From Clostridiales bacterium (GTDB taxonomy: Bacteria; Bacillota; Clostridia; Oscillospirales; Acutalibacteraceae), in the NCBI GenBank assembly GCA_020860025.1, contig JAJBVC010000185.1:1-29851 (forward strand): 29,851 bases of DNA. The letters are read 5' to 3'. Each line of letters begins with the position of its first letter. Positions within the stretch are counted from its first letter, which is position 1. Shown here piece by piece: positions 7,146-15,000 of the stretch. Under the pieces are notes generated by a model. It was not told where the DNA came from and did not search any database. It saw only the letters and a list, made by a program, of their open reading frames with translations. The translations under genes and the position numbers were made by a program.

Positions 7146-7967
7146 TTATTTTAAAGCTTCAATGAATTCATCAAGTTCACTGCACTCAACTTCATCAATT
7201 TTACCCTCGTCAACAAGCTTGTTAATCTGAGGATTAACAGGGAGCTTTGCAATAACGGGCACATTTAATTCCTCTGCCGTTTCGTCTATTTTCGACTCGC
7301 CGAAAATATTGATTTTCTCACCGCAGTGAGGGCAGATGTAACTGCTCATATTTTCAATCAAGCCAAGCACGGGAACATCCATCATCTTAGCCATATTGTA
7401 AGCCTTGCTGACAATCATTTTAACAAGGTCTTGAGGAGTTGACACAATAACAATGCCGTCAATCGGCAGGCTTTGGAATACTGTAAGCGCAACGTCACCC
7501 GTTCCCGGTGGCATATCTACAAAAAGATAATCAAGCTCACCCCAGCGAACGTCGCTCCAAAACTGCTCTATAACACCGCTGATAACAGGGCCTCTCCAAA
7601 CAACAGGAGAGTTGACGTCCTCAAGCAAAAGGTTAATGCTGATAACCTTTACTCCGTCCTTTGCAACAGCAGGCAAAAGACATTCACCGTCCTGCATTGC
7701 ACGATCGGATATACCGAATGATTTAGGCACAGACGGGCCTGTAACGTCAGCGTCAAGAATACCGACCTTAAGACCTGCCTTGGCGCACTTGTCGGCAAGA
7801 AGACAGGAAACAAGACTCTTTCCAACTCCGCCTTTACCGCTTACAACGCCTATAACCTTTTTAATATTTGAATATTTGTTCATTGGCTTTAAAAAATCCT
7901 CTTTGCTCATCTTACGCTCTGAGCAGTCAGACTGACAGCTTGAACAATCGTGCGTACATTCGCTCAT
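7146..7967 (-). CDS. mrp: Mrp/NBP35 family Fe-S cluster carrier ATPase
   Basis: Cytosolic P-loop ATPase thought to assemble or carry Fe-S clusters to target proteins. The 273-residue product has a deviant Walker A GKGGVGKS (residues 44-51), the FVDMPPGTGD block typical of the Mrp family, and a C-terminal CPHC pair (Cys212 and Cys215) that binds the bridging cluster between subunits. The N-terminus carries four extra cysteines (4, 8, 11 and 15), as in NBP35-type members, which suits a second cluster. I chose the ATG at 7967 since AAAGGTG precedes it at the right distance. A GTG three codons earlier is possible. A promoter with consensus spacing starts at the very end of lexA (8029-8057). Confidence 0.92.
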   Translation of the reverse strand: MSECTHDCSSCQSDCSERKMSKEDFLKPMNKYSNIKKVIGVVSGKGGVGKSLVSCLLADKCAKAGLKVGILDADVTGPSVPKSFGISDRAMQDGECLLPAVAKDGVKVISINLLLEDVNSPVVWRGPVISGVIEQFWSDVRWGELDYLFVDMPPGTGDVALTVFQSLPIDGIVIVSTPQDLVKMIVSKAYNMAKMMDVPVLGLIENMSSYICPHCGEKINIFGESKIDETAEELNVPVIAKLPVNPQINKLVDEGKIDEVECSELDEFIEALK

Positions 7968-8028
7968 TTTAATCACCTTTTCCCAATTATTTATATTATA
8001 TATAGTTTTATTATTAGATTATTAGAGA

Positions 8029-8057
8029 ATTTTAACATATTATATGTAAAATATCAA
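8029..8057 (-). promoter_or_regulatory. Promoter of the mrp operon, overlapping the lexA stop codon
   Basis: On the minus strand TTGATA (8057-8052) and TAAAAT (8034-8029) are 17 bases apart, each one mismatch from consensus. The -35 hexamer covers the lexA TGA. It would let mrp and the genes behind it be transcribed independently of the SOS-controlled lexA promoter. Confidence 0.55.
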
Positions 8058-8641
8058 TACGAACGTATAAGTGTTTTAACCTTGCCCAAAATACGACATT
8101 CATCAACAATAATCGGCTCGTAATTATCATTTTCCGGCTGAAGACGAAAATGACCGTTTTCCTTATAAAAACGCTTAACAGTTGCTTCATCCTCAATAAG
8201 CGCAACTACAATGTCGCCGTTTTGCGCAACAGGGCATTGCTCAATAACAACGATGTCACCGTCGTAAATTCCGGCGTTATACATAGAATCGCCCTTGACG
8301 TGCAGAGCAAAAAGATTGCTGCCGCTCACACCGGAAAGCGCTATGTATTCTTCAATTTGCTGTGTTGCGAGTATCGGCGCTCCGGCTGTGACAGTTCCGA
8401 GCAGGGGAATTTGGTTTACGTTTTCGGCAGCGCCCACAAGGCGGATAGTCCGCTTTAAATTCGGGTCACGGCGAATATATCCCGCCTCTTCAAGCGCATT
8501 CAGATTGTACTGTACAGAAGATGTTGAGCGCAGACCTACCGCTTCACCTATTTCACGTACAGACGGTGCCATACCACGCTTTGCGATAGTCGCTTTGATA
8601 TATTCAAAAATTGCCGTTTGCTTTTCGCTGATTGTATTCAT
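8054..8641 (-). CDS. lexA: LexA repressor, SOS regulator
   Basis: Dimeric repressor of DNA-damage genes that cleaves itself when RecA filaments form on single-stranded DNA. The 195-residue protein has an N-terminal winged helix (about 1-65), including TSSVQYNLNALEEAGYI as the recognition and wing region. The cleavage site is Ala86-Gly87 in VTAG. The catalytic Ser119 (GDSM) and Lys156 (EATVKR) fall at the same numbers as in E. coli LexA. All functional residues are intact. The gene's own upstream region carries a Gram-positive-type LexA box over the -35 element, implying autorepression. It is the only gene between its promoter and the mrp promoter. Confidence 0.96.
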   Translation of the reverse strand: MNTISEKQTAIFEYIKATIAKRGMAPSVREIGEAVGLRSTSSVQYNLNALEEAGYIRRDPNLKRTIRLVGAAENVNQIPLLGTVTAGAPILATQQIEEYIALSGVSGSNLFALHVKGDSMYNAGIYDGDIVVIEQCPVAQNGDIVVALIEDEATVKRFYKENGHFRLQPENDNYEPIIVDECRILGKVKTLIRSY

Positions 8642-8677
8642 ATTAAAAATACCACCGTATTTAAAATTATTTACTAT

Positions 8678-8718
8678 ATAATAACATTATAATGCAATTC
8701 GTGTCAAACAAATGTGCT
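8678..8718 (-). promoter_or_regulatory. lexA promoter with overlapping LexA (SOS) box
   Basis: On the minus strand a perfect -35 TTGACA (8707-8702) and TATTAT (8683-8678) are 18 bases apart. The 14 bases 8718-8705 match the Bacillus-type LexA box CGAAC-N4-GTTYG at most positions: the GTTTG half is intact and the other half reads GCAC in place of GAAC. The box overlaps the -35 element, so LexA bound there would block polymerase. Binding is inferred from the match. Confidence 0.6.
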
Positions 8719-8796
8719 ATTTTTTTAAAAAATCTGAAAAAATATTTTTTTATAGGGACTTTTTTGCACGATTTTTAAATAAGAAGAAAAAAAGTG

Positions 8797-8825
8797 TTGA
8801 CAAAGTTGATTTTATAAGATATAAT
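8797..8825 (+). promoter_or_regulatory. Consensus promoter of the tRNA-Met/tRNA-Glu operon
   Basis: TTGACA (8797-8802) and TATAAT (8820-8825) are both perfect and exactly 17 bases apart. The -10 element ends 31 bases before the first tRNA. This is the strongest promoter visible in the window, as expected for stable RNA genes. Confidence 0.88.
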
Positions 8826-8856
8826 TTTGCTTGCATTTAAAGCAAAATGCAAAAAT

Positions 8857-8933
8857 GGCTTTATAGCTCAGTTGGCTAGAGCATGCGGTTCATACCCGCA
8901 GTGTCACTGGTTCGAATCCAGTTAAAGCCACCA
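8857..8933 (+). tRNA. tRNA-Met (CAT), elongator type
   Basis: A full cloverleaf can be drawn: acceptor GGCTTTA with TAAAGCC, D arm, anticodon stem TGCGG/CCGCA around loop TTCATAC, T arm ACTGG/CCAGT with TTCGAAT, and an encoded CCA. The first base pair is G-C, so it is not the initiator. The anticodon arm resembles the Bacillus elongator tRNA-Met. A CAT anticodon can also belong to a lysidine-modified tRNA-Ile, which I consider less likely. Confidence 0.92.
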
Positions 8934-8935
8934 AT

Positions 8936-9010
8936 GGCCCGGTGGTCAAGAGGTTAAGACACCGCCCTTTCACGGCAGTAACACGGGTTCGATTCCCGTC
9001 CGGGTCACCA
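8936..9010 (+). tRNA. tRNA-Glu (TTC)
   Basis: The acceptor GGCCCGG pairs with CCGGGTC (one G-T). The anticodon loop CTTTCAC carries TTC, the T arm is ACGGG/CCCGT around TTCGATT, and CCA is encoded. It lies two bases after tRNA-Met in the same transcript. Confidence 0.93.
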
Positions 9011-9013
9011 TTC

Positions 9014-9042
9014 AGAAGACACCCTAAGAGGTGTCTTTTCTG
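9014..9042 (+). terminator. Terminator of the tRNA-Met/Glu operon
   Basis: AAGACACC (9016-9023) pairs with GGTGTCTT (9030-9037) and runs into TTTTC. It follows tRNA-Glu by six bases, so the truncated tRNA-Arg that comes next was a separate transcription unit. Confidence 0.75.
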
Positions 9043-9066
9043 TTAAACTTTCGGTTTTATATATCT

Positions 9067-9106
9067 GCGCTTGTAGCTCAGTAGGATAGAGCGACCGCCT
9101 CCTAAG
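9067..9106 (+). pseudogene. 5' half of a tRNA-Arg (CCT), cut at the anticodon stem
   Basis: The first 40 bases of a tRNA-Arg are present: acceptor strand GCGCTTG, D arm, 5' anticodon stem, loop CTCCTAA and one further G. From 9107 the sequence no longer pairs with the anticodon stem, and the T arm and a 3' acceptor strand CAAGCGC are missing nearby. Bases 9073-9106 are identical to 9167-9200 of the intact tRNA-Arg, while the acceptor strands differ. The break falls where tyrosine integrases that use the anticodon-loop site recombine. I infer that this is the host half of a split attachment site. Confidence 0.75.
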
Positions 9107-9110
9107 TGCT

Positions 9111-9144
9111 GGGACGTCCCACGGACTGCGGGAAAAAGTCCGTG
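9111..9144. other. Palindrome and hairpin at the element's left junction
   Basis: A ten-base perfect palindrome GGGACGTCCC (9111-9120) starts four bases after the tRNA break. The next eight bases CACGGACT (9120-9127) pair with AGTCCGTG (9137-9144) across a nine-base loop. Dyads beside a crossover point suit recombinase core binding, but this is only positional evidence. Confidence 0.5.
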
Positions 9145-9160
9145 TAACAAAAGTTCATAT

Positions 9161-9237
9161 GCCCACGTAGCTCAGTAGGATAGAGCGACCGCCTCCTAAG
9201 CGGTAGGCCGTTGGTTCGACTCCAATCGTGGGTGCCA
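9161..9237 (+). tRNA. tRNA-Arg (CCT), intact, element side
   Basis: A full cloverleaf: acceptor GCCCACG with CGTGGGT, anticodon stem ACCGC/GCGGT around loop CTCCTAA (anticodon CCT), T arm TTGG/CCAA around TTCGACT, and an encoded CCA. Its acceptor strands match each other but differ from the broken copy at 9067, so it is a complete second gene and not a product of restoring the first. It probably replaces the function lost by the insertion. Confidence 0.9.
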
Positions 9238-9239
9238 AA

Positions 9240-9290
9240 AAAGCGTTGAAAAGCCTTTATTTAAGCCACTTTTCAGCGCTTTGATTTTTC
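9240..9290 (+). terminator. Terminator of the intact tRNA-Arg
   Basis: A 14-base-pair stem, AAAGCGTTGAAAAG (9240-9253) with CTTTTCAGCGCTTT (9269-9282) and one U-G pair, is followed by a T5 run (9285-9289). It begins two bases after the CCA end. Confidence 0.8.
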
Positions 9291-9359
9291 TCCAAATGTT
9301 CAATGAAAAAACGGAGATTCTGTGGACAAGGAAAAAGTGAACTCGCTCACACGGACAAA

Positions 9360-9457
9360 ATTAGCCTGCTAATGATTAGCAAGAAAAACCCGATTTTTGC
9401 TAATGAAAACGCTCATTTTGCTAATCAGAAAAATTTTTTGCAAAAATTCTTGCTAAT
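9360..9457. repeat. GCTAAT repeat cluster, helically phased
   Basis: Four direct copies with the core GCTAAT lie at 9366-9373 (CTGCTAAT), 9397-9404, 9418-9425 and 9450-9457 (each TTGCTAAT). Their starts are 31, 21 and 32 bases apart, close to 3, 2 and 3 helical turns. Two inverted ATTAGC copies sit at 9360-9365 and 9375-9380. Nothing coding is visible in 9291-9587, so this cluster is the main content of that gap. Candidate roles are integrase arm sites, excisionase sites, or operators of the following genes. Confidence 0.65.
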
Positions 9458-9500
9458 TTCAGAGTCCGTGTAACTCGGTTTTAGGTCAAAATTGAATAGT

Positions 9501-9566
9501 AACGAACTGTATCGTTTTGTACGCCAATAACGCATAATTAACGCTTTATCTTGTTTCAGTTATACT
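9501..9566 (+). promoter_or_regulatory. Candidate promoter and operator of the first element gene
   Basis: TTAACG (9538-9543) and TATACT (9561-9566) are 17 bases apart, with the -10 element 21 bases before the phosphoesterase ATG. Upstream, AACGA and TCGTT (9501-9505 and 9512-9516) form a short dyad that could bind a regulator. The -35 match is weak. Confidence 0.35.
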
Positions 9567-9587
9567 GTTCAAAAAGGAGGTGCGAAA

Positions 9588-10145
9588 ATGACATACTTCA
9601 TATCAGACCTACACTTCGGTCATAGAAACATTCTAAGGTTTGATTGTCGCCCGTTCTCAACGATTGAGGAACACGATGAATATATCATCAACCAATGGAA
9701 TGATACAGTCGGAACTGATGACGATGTTTGGATACTTGGTGATATAAGTTGGTATTCAGCCTTGAAAACTGTAAACATTCTGAAAAGGCTGAACGGCAAA
9801 AAGCATTTGTGCATTGGTAATCACGATCACAAGCTCATTAAGAGCGCCGATGTTCAGCAGCAATTTGTTGAAATCGTTGACTACAAGGAATTATCCTTCG
9901 GTGACGGCACAGGCGTTGTGCTTTGCCATTACCCTATTCCTTGTTACAATAAGCACTTCTACAACTGGTATCATCTGTACGGTCATGTTCACGCTACTTT
10001 TGAATGGACTATGATAGAGGACTTTCAGAATCAAATGCGAGAGCAGCACCAAAAGAAAAGCCAGATGTACAATGTCGGATGTATGATGAAATATATGAAT
10101 TACCGACCAAGAACGCTTGAAGAAATCCTTGAAGCAAACAATTAA
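9588..10145 (+). CDS. Calcineurin-like metallophosphoesterase
   Basis: A 185-residue cytosolic phosphoesterase with two metal ions. All family motifs are present in order: SDLHFGH (residues 6-12), LGDISW (about 50-55), GNHDH (about 77-81), LCHYP (about 108) and GHVHA (about 126). The short form without extra domains is common in phages and mobile elements of Firmicutes. The ATG has a very strong AGGAGG site eight bases upstream. It is the first gene after the element's left end and is followed by a terminator, so it is a one-gene unit. The substrate is not predictable. Nucleic acid processing or cyclic nucleotide cleavage are both possible. Confidence 0.88.
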   Translation: MTYFISDLHFGHRNILRFDCRPFSTIEEHDEYIINQWNDTVGTDDDVWILGDISWYSALKTVNILKRLNGKKHLCIGNHDHKLIKSADVQQQFVEIVDYKELSFGDGTGVVLCHYPIPCYNKHFYNWYHLYGHVHATFEWTMIEDFQNQMREQHQKKSQMYNVGCMMKYMNYRPRTLEEILEANN

Positions 10146-10167
10146 ATATACCTATTAATATATACAT

Positions 10168-10209
10168 AGCCACTTGTTTATGAAAATAAGCAGGTGGCTT
10201 TTTTTATTT
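10168..10209 (+). terminator. Terminator between phosphoesterase and parB-like genes
   Basis: AGCCACTTGTTTAT pairs with ATAAGCAGGTGGCT (two G-U pairs) and is followed by a T7 run and more T-rich sequence. It ends only 22 bases before the next start codon. No separate promoter fits in between, so it may act as a partial terminator or attenuator. Confidence 0.8.
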
Positions 10210-10231
10210 CCAAAAGCAAGGAGGTGTTAAT

Positions 10232-11107
10232 TTGAATAGTGAGCCAATGGAAATAAAAGATATTGACCTTACCCTTATTGATGACTTTCCTAATCATCCG
10301 TTTAAGGTTAATGACGATGAAGAAATGTTGGAACTGGCGGATAGCGTTGCGAATAACGGTGTGCTTCTTCCTGCGCTTGTCAGACCAAAGGAAAACGGCA
10401 GATTTGAAATGATTTCCGGTCATCGCCGTAAGCGAGCAAGCGAAATGGCAAACATACCTACAATAAAATGTATGGTATGCAACTATGATGACGATACTGC
10501 TGCTATCGTTATGGTGGACACAAATTTACAGCAACGAAAGAATATCCCACCAAGCGAAAAAGCGTTTGCGTATCAAATCAAGTTGGAAGCATTAAAGCAT
10601 CAGGGAAAGAAAATGATTTTAACTTCGGACCCACTGGGACCGAAGTCGGAAATGCGTTCTAATGAACAGCTTTCTCAGGACACAGGCGAGAGTGTTACAC
10701 AGATAAAAAGATATATCCGCTTGACTAATCTTGTTCCCGAACTGCTGGAATTTGTTGATGAAGGCAAAATCGGTATGCGACCTGCGGTTGAGATGTCATA
10801 TCTTGATGAGGATACGCAAAGAGATATTGTTGATTTTATTGATGAAAATGAGTGCTTTCCTTCTCATGCACAAACAATCCAATTAAGGAAGATGTTTAAC
10901 GATGGCATACTTGACACGAAAAAAATCGTTGAAATCTTGTCAGAAGAAAAAGGCAATCAGCACGAAAAGCTCGTTTTTCGTGGGGACAGAGTAAGGAAAC
11001 TACTACCCAAGACCTTACCTGCCGAAAAGACAGAAGAATATGTCTGCAAAGCACTTGAACATTATAACCGCTTTTTGCAAAGGCAGAGAAACCGTGATGA
11101 AAGGTAG
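10232..11107 (+). CDS. ParB/RepB/Spo0J family partition-type protein
   Basis: A 291-residue DNA-binding protein of the ParB family, which loads on parS sites and in mobile elements helps maintenance or regulates transfer genes. An N-terminal ParB/sulfiredoxin-like domain (about 5-100) contains NGVLLPALVRP and the nucleotide-binding box SGHRRKRA. The middle helix-turn-helix part (about 140-215) includes NEQLSQDTGESVTQIKRYIR. The start is a TTG at 10232, supported by AAGGAGGTG six bases upstream. No ParA partner is adjacent, which is usual for element-borne ParB-like proteins. Its C-terminus reads NRDER, with a GAAAGG stretch at the stop that resembles a ribosome binding site although no gene follows it closely. 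Confidence 0.9.
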   Translation: MNSEPMEIKDIDLTLIDDFPNHPFKVNDDEEMLELADSVANNGVLLPALVRPKENGRFEMISGHRRKRASEMANIPTIKCMVCNYDDDTAAIVMVDTNLQQRKNIPPSEKAFAYQIKLEALKHQGKKMILTSDPLGPKSEMRSNEQLSQDTGESVTQIKRYIRLTNLVPELLEFVDEGKIGMRPAVEMSYLDEDTQRDIVDFIDENECFPSHAQTIQLRKMFNDGILDTKKIVEILSEEKGNQHEKLVFRGDRVRKLLPKTLPAEKTEEYVCKALEHYNRFLQRQRNRDER

Positions 11108-11316
11108 TGTGGCTACAAATTTCACACACCCCTTTCTTACAATCTAACCCCATATATTAACCAACAATACTAACCGAAAGATAAGTATGTGTTAGTAATT
11201 AACTACACACATAAGGTCTTACAAAATAAAGAAAAGGAGGTGGTTCCGATGGGCTGATTCGCATCTTTGTCTAAATCGTTTTTTGGTAGTACGATATAGG
11301 CAAAGGAGATGATGAT
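11108..11316 (+). other. Leader gap with a minimal two-codon reading frame
   Basis: No ordinary gene fits here. At about 11235-11243 a near-perfect ribosome binding site AAGGAGGTGG precedes ATG GGC TGA, a start codon followed by one codon and a stop. A second, ordinary site AAAGGAG then serves the lipoprotein gene at 11317. The tiny frame may be a remnant of a lost gene or a translated leader. I see no terminator-antiterminator pair. Confidence 0.35.
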
Positions 11317-11970
11317 ATGAAGAAAATCACATTAGTTGTTATGGCGGTAATAATTGTAATGCTTGCAGCTTGCAGTAACGCAGCGGTTGTAAAAGAAAAG
11401 CCTGTTTCTTTTTCGGATGGTAATACAGTGATTACTGAAGCTGAAACTGAAACCTCAGAGATTTCCACAACTGAGTTGATTACAGTTGAAAATTCAACAA
11501 CGGATGCAGAAACCACAACTTCCACCACCACAAGAAACGAGCCAGCAACTACAAAACCGCAGACAACACAAAAACAAACAACTACCAAACAGCACACCAC
11601 TACTCAGCCTGCAACCACACAAAAGCAGAGTACAACGAAAAAGGAAACTACTACTGCAAAGGCAACCACAACGCAGAAGCAGACCACTACAAAGAAAGAA
11701 ACGACAACAGCTGCCCCTTCGGTTGACATTGCCTCTTTTGTGAGCTACGCAAAGAATTACGGCAAAGGTTTAGGGCTGAACTATGATTCCTCCGTTACGG
11801 AATGTTGGGATAACCCCATTACAGTGACAAGCACTAACGGCGAATCAGCAAAAAGAGATATTAGGTCAAGGCTCAACCGATACAAAAATGTTGAGGAGTT
11901 TACCGATTTCAGCGTATGGTATGAAAAACGCAGTGATGGTAAATATGACCTGTATATCGCCTACAATTAA
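11317..11970 (+). CDS. Threonine-rich lipoprotein of unknown function
   Basis: A 217-residue surface lipoprotein. A signal peptide ends in the lipobox LAAC, so Cys19 should be lipidated and the protein tethered to the outer face of the membrane. Residues about 60-135 are a Thr/Gln/Lys-rich stalk with recurring TTTQKQTTTKKETTT-like units, likely extended through the cell wall. The last 75 residues form a small globular domain with a conserved-looking ECWDNPITV segment. AAAGGAG precedes the ATG. It lies between the parB-like gene and the adhesin, and a terminator follows. I recognise no family for the C-terminal domain. A role in surface contact or exclusion is conjecture. Confidence 0.75.
   Translation: MKKITLVVMAVIIVMLAACSNAAVVKEKPVSFSDGNTVITEAETETSEISTTELITVENSTTDAETTTSTTTRNEPATTKPQTTQKQTTTKQHTTTQPATTQKQSTTKKETTTAKATTTQKQTTTKKETTTAAPSVDIASFVSYAKNYGKGLGLNYDSSVTECWDNPITVTSTNGESAKRDIRSRLNRYKNVEEFTDFSVWYEKRSDGKYDLYIAYN
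11560..11712 (+). repeat. Thr/Gln/Lys repeat tract in the lipoprotein
   Basis: Imperfect tandem units encode variants of TTQKQTTTKKE. Codons vary between units, so the repeat is kept at protein level and not as identical DNA. Confidence 0.7.
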
Positions 11971-11993
11971 AGCTTAATATCTCACATAAGGCT

Positions 11994-12025
11994 ACGGCGC
12001 ATCAGTAAAACGGTGTGCCGTTTTT
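11994..12025 (+). terminator. Terminator after the lipoprotein gene
   Basis: ACGGCGCA (11994-12001) pairs with TGTGCCGT (12014-12021), including one G-U pair, and is followed by TTTTT. It lies 23 bases after the stop codon and ends about 30 bases before the adhesin start. Confidence 0.72.
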
Positions 12026-12053
12026 GTATTTTAAGAAAGAACGAGGTAAACAA

Positions 12054-15000
12054 ATGAAACACAAACCAAAAAAGATTATCGCCTTGTTTTTGGCGGTACT
12101 CACGATTATTTCAACCTTCTCTCTCGGCTTTACAGCGTTTGCTGCTACGCATGAGGTGGTGCAGATTAATATGCCGAGAGGAAATGATCCGGTACAGAGT
12201 GGATGGGGACACGGCGACCTCACCCTGCTTAACGGTTGGACAATGGATTCAACCTCATTTACAACAGTTAAGGCTATTGACGATTATGAAGGCGATGCCT
12301 GCTATTGTATCGAGCCGGGCGTTGCGCTTTACACAGGTGATAAGCTGTCTAAGGAAGCAGAGGGCTTCTGGGACAACTACCCTTCAAAGTACAATGATGT
12401 TCTTGACCCCGATACAATAAAACTCTTTATCGGACGTATTATGCAGTATGGATATACCGGTGCTGTTAGTGTTGATTGGCAGAGTAACAACTCAGGAGCC
12501 AATAAATACGCTAAATACTATGCAACACAGATTCTTATCTGGGAAGCCATAGTTGGTGAACGTGACGAGCATTTTAACAAAATCAATGCGAAGGATAAGG
12601 GTAAGGATAACGCAAAGCAGGTTATTCAGAGCAATCACCCGCTTCGCACGGAAATCTTTGATTATTACGATGACATTGTTACAAAGGTTCAGAACCATAC
12701 AAAAACACCGAGCTTTACAGCAAAAACAAAGAGCAAGGCTCAGACGGTGGAACTGACTTGGAACGGAAGTGAATATACTACAACAGTTACCGATTCAAAC
12801 GGTGTTCTTTCGGGTTACTCATTCAGCGGTTCAGGACTTACCTTTTCAAAAAGCGGAAACAAGCTTACAATTTCTGCAACAACTGCACCTACAAGCGATG
12901 TAACAATCACAGCCAGTAAGGGTGCAAAGCGAAAAGGCGTCATCACTTGGACGGATGAAAAAATCGGTCCAAGCGGTAAAATTCAGGATATGGTAACCTA
13001 CGGGGCAGAGGTTTCAGACCCCGTAAATGCGTATATCAAGGTTAAGGTTTCCTACGGTTCGGCAAAGATTGTGAAAACCTCTGAGGACGGCGTGGTAAAC
13101 AATATCAAATTCCACATTAAAGGCGGAAACATTGATAAGGATGTTACTACTAATTCAAAAGGCGAAATTCAGGTTGACAATCTTATCCCTGGCAAGTACA
13201 CGGTAACGGAATACGCCATTGACCGCTATGAGCCGCAGTCCTCAAAGACAGTAACCGTTCAGGCGGGACAGACAGCAACCGTGTCCTTCGGTAACGTTCT
13301 CAAAAAGGGCGATTTACAGATTACCAAAACATCAGAGGATGGACTTGTTGAAGGCGTTAAATTCCATTTAATAGGCATTTCGCTTTCGGGTGCTAAGATT
13401 AACGAATACGCTACCACCAATGCAAGCGGCGTTGCCACCTTTAAGAATATCCTTATCGGCACAGGCTACACCGTTGAGGAGGTTGATACGGCTATCCGTT
13501 ATGTTATTCCCGACAGCCAGACCACCTCAATTAAGTGGAATGAGGTTACAAAAGCAAGTTTCACGAATAAGCTCAAGAAATTCCGTGTAACTGTTACCAA
13601 AGAAGATGCCGAAAAGAAAAAGGCACAAGGCGATGCAACGCTTGCAGGTGCTACCTACGGCATTTATGATAACGGCAAGCTCATTGACACTTATGTAACC
13701 GATGAGAACGCCTCCTTTACCACAAAGTATTATATCTGCGGCGATCACTGGTCTATTCGTGAGATTAAACCCAGCGAGGGCTATCTGCTCAATGATACGG
13801 AATACCATGTAGGCGCAGAAGCAAAGCTCTATAAGGTAGAGTTTAACGATACTGCCAATACCGTTACCGAGCCTGTTATCAAGGGCAATATCTCAATTAT
13901 CAAACACAGTGATGACGGCTCAACACAGATTGAAACGCCTGAACCCGAAGCAGAGTTTCAGGTATATCTCAAATCGGCAGGCTCTTATGCAAAAGCAGAC
14001 AAGGACGAGAGAGATGTTCTTGATTGCGACAATGATGGCTTTGCTCAGTCAAAAGACCTGCCCTATGGCGTTTACACTGTTCATCAGACAAAGGGCGTTG
14101 AAGGCTCTGACTTTATGCAGGACTTTGATGTGTATATCGCCAAGAACGGCAAGACCTACAAATATCTGATTAACAATGCACCTTTCAAAGCGTATCTGAA
14201 AATCACAAAGGTTGACAGAGAAACGGGCAAGGTCGTTCCCTACGCAGGCGCAGGCTTTGAAATCTATGATTCAAACGGTAAGAAGGTATCACAGACCTTC
14301 ACTTACCCGAAAAAGACAACCATCAGCACCTACTACACTAATTCAGAGGGCTATCTCATTACCCCTGAAAAGCTCGATTACGGCAAGGGTTATTCTCTTG
14401 TTGAGGTGCAGGCTCCGTATGGCTATGTGCTTGACAGTACGCCTATCAAGTTTAATGTTACCAGAGATAATTCAGAGCTTGAAGATGCTCTTACGCTCAT
14501 TAAGGTTAAGCGTGATAATATCGCTCAGAAAGGTATTATTGAGGTAACGAAATCAGGTGAGGTATTCGCAAGCGTTGATAACACGGATAATATCTATACT
14601 CCCGTTTATGAGGTACAGAATCTTAAAGGCGCTGTCTATCAGGTGTTTGCCGCAGAGGATATTAAGACACCTGACGGAACACTCCGCTATCAGCAGGGCG
14701 AGCAGGTGGATGAAATAACTACGGGTAATGACGGTATCGCTAAAACAAAGCAGCTTTATCTTGGTAAGTACACCGTAGTTGAAAGGACTGCGCCTGTTAA
14801 TTTTGTCAACGCTAATCAGCAGTATGATGTTGAGCTTGTCTATGCCGGACAGAATGTCGCTGTAACAAGCACGGCACTCTCCGTTTACAACGAAAGACAG
14901 AAAGTTACAACATCTCTTTCAAAGGAAATGCAGAAGGATGAAACCTATAAGCTCGGAATGAATGATGAAATCCTTTCCGTTCAGTTTGGTATCTATGCTG

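Larger units (their letters stand above)
9137..9474. repeat. AGTCCGTGTAAC direct repeats with inverted relatives
   Basis: AGTCCGTGTAAC occurs at 9137-9148 and again at 9463-9474, 326 bases apart, bracketing the intact tRNA-Arg, its terminator and the GCTAAT cluster. Inverted relatives are CACGGACT at 9120-9127 and CACACGGAC at 9348-9356. No other copies are evident in the window. Confidence 0.6.

Noticed and set aside
8060..8077. GAACGTATAAGTGTT at the end of lexA as a second LexA box
   Set aside because: The half sites are seven bases apart, whereas the Gram-positive box needs four, and it lies inside the coding end of lexA.
9067..9106. Functional tRNA from the first tRNA-Arg copy
   Set aside because: The 3' anticodon stem, T arm and acceptor strand are missing, and the following bases cannot pair.
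9360..9457. CRISPR array
   Set aside because: The repeats are only six to eight bases long, with spacers of differing length and no cas genes near.
11560..11712. DNA satellite or phase-variation tract in the lipoprotein
   Set aside because: The repeat is conserved in amino acids but not in exact DNA units, so slippage-driven variation is not supported.
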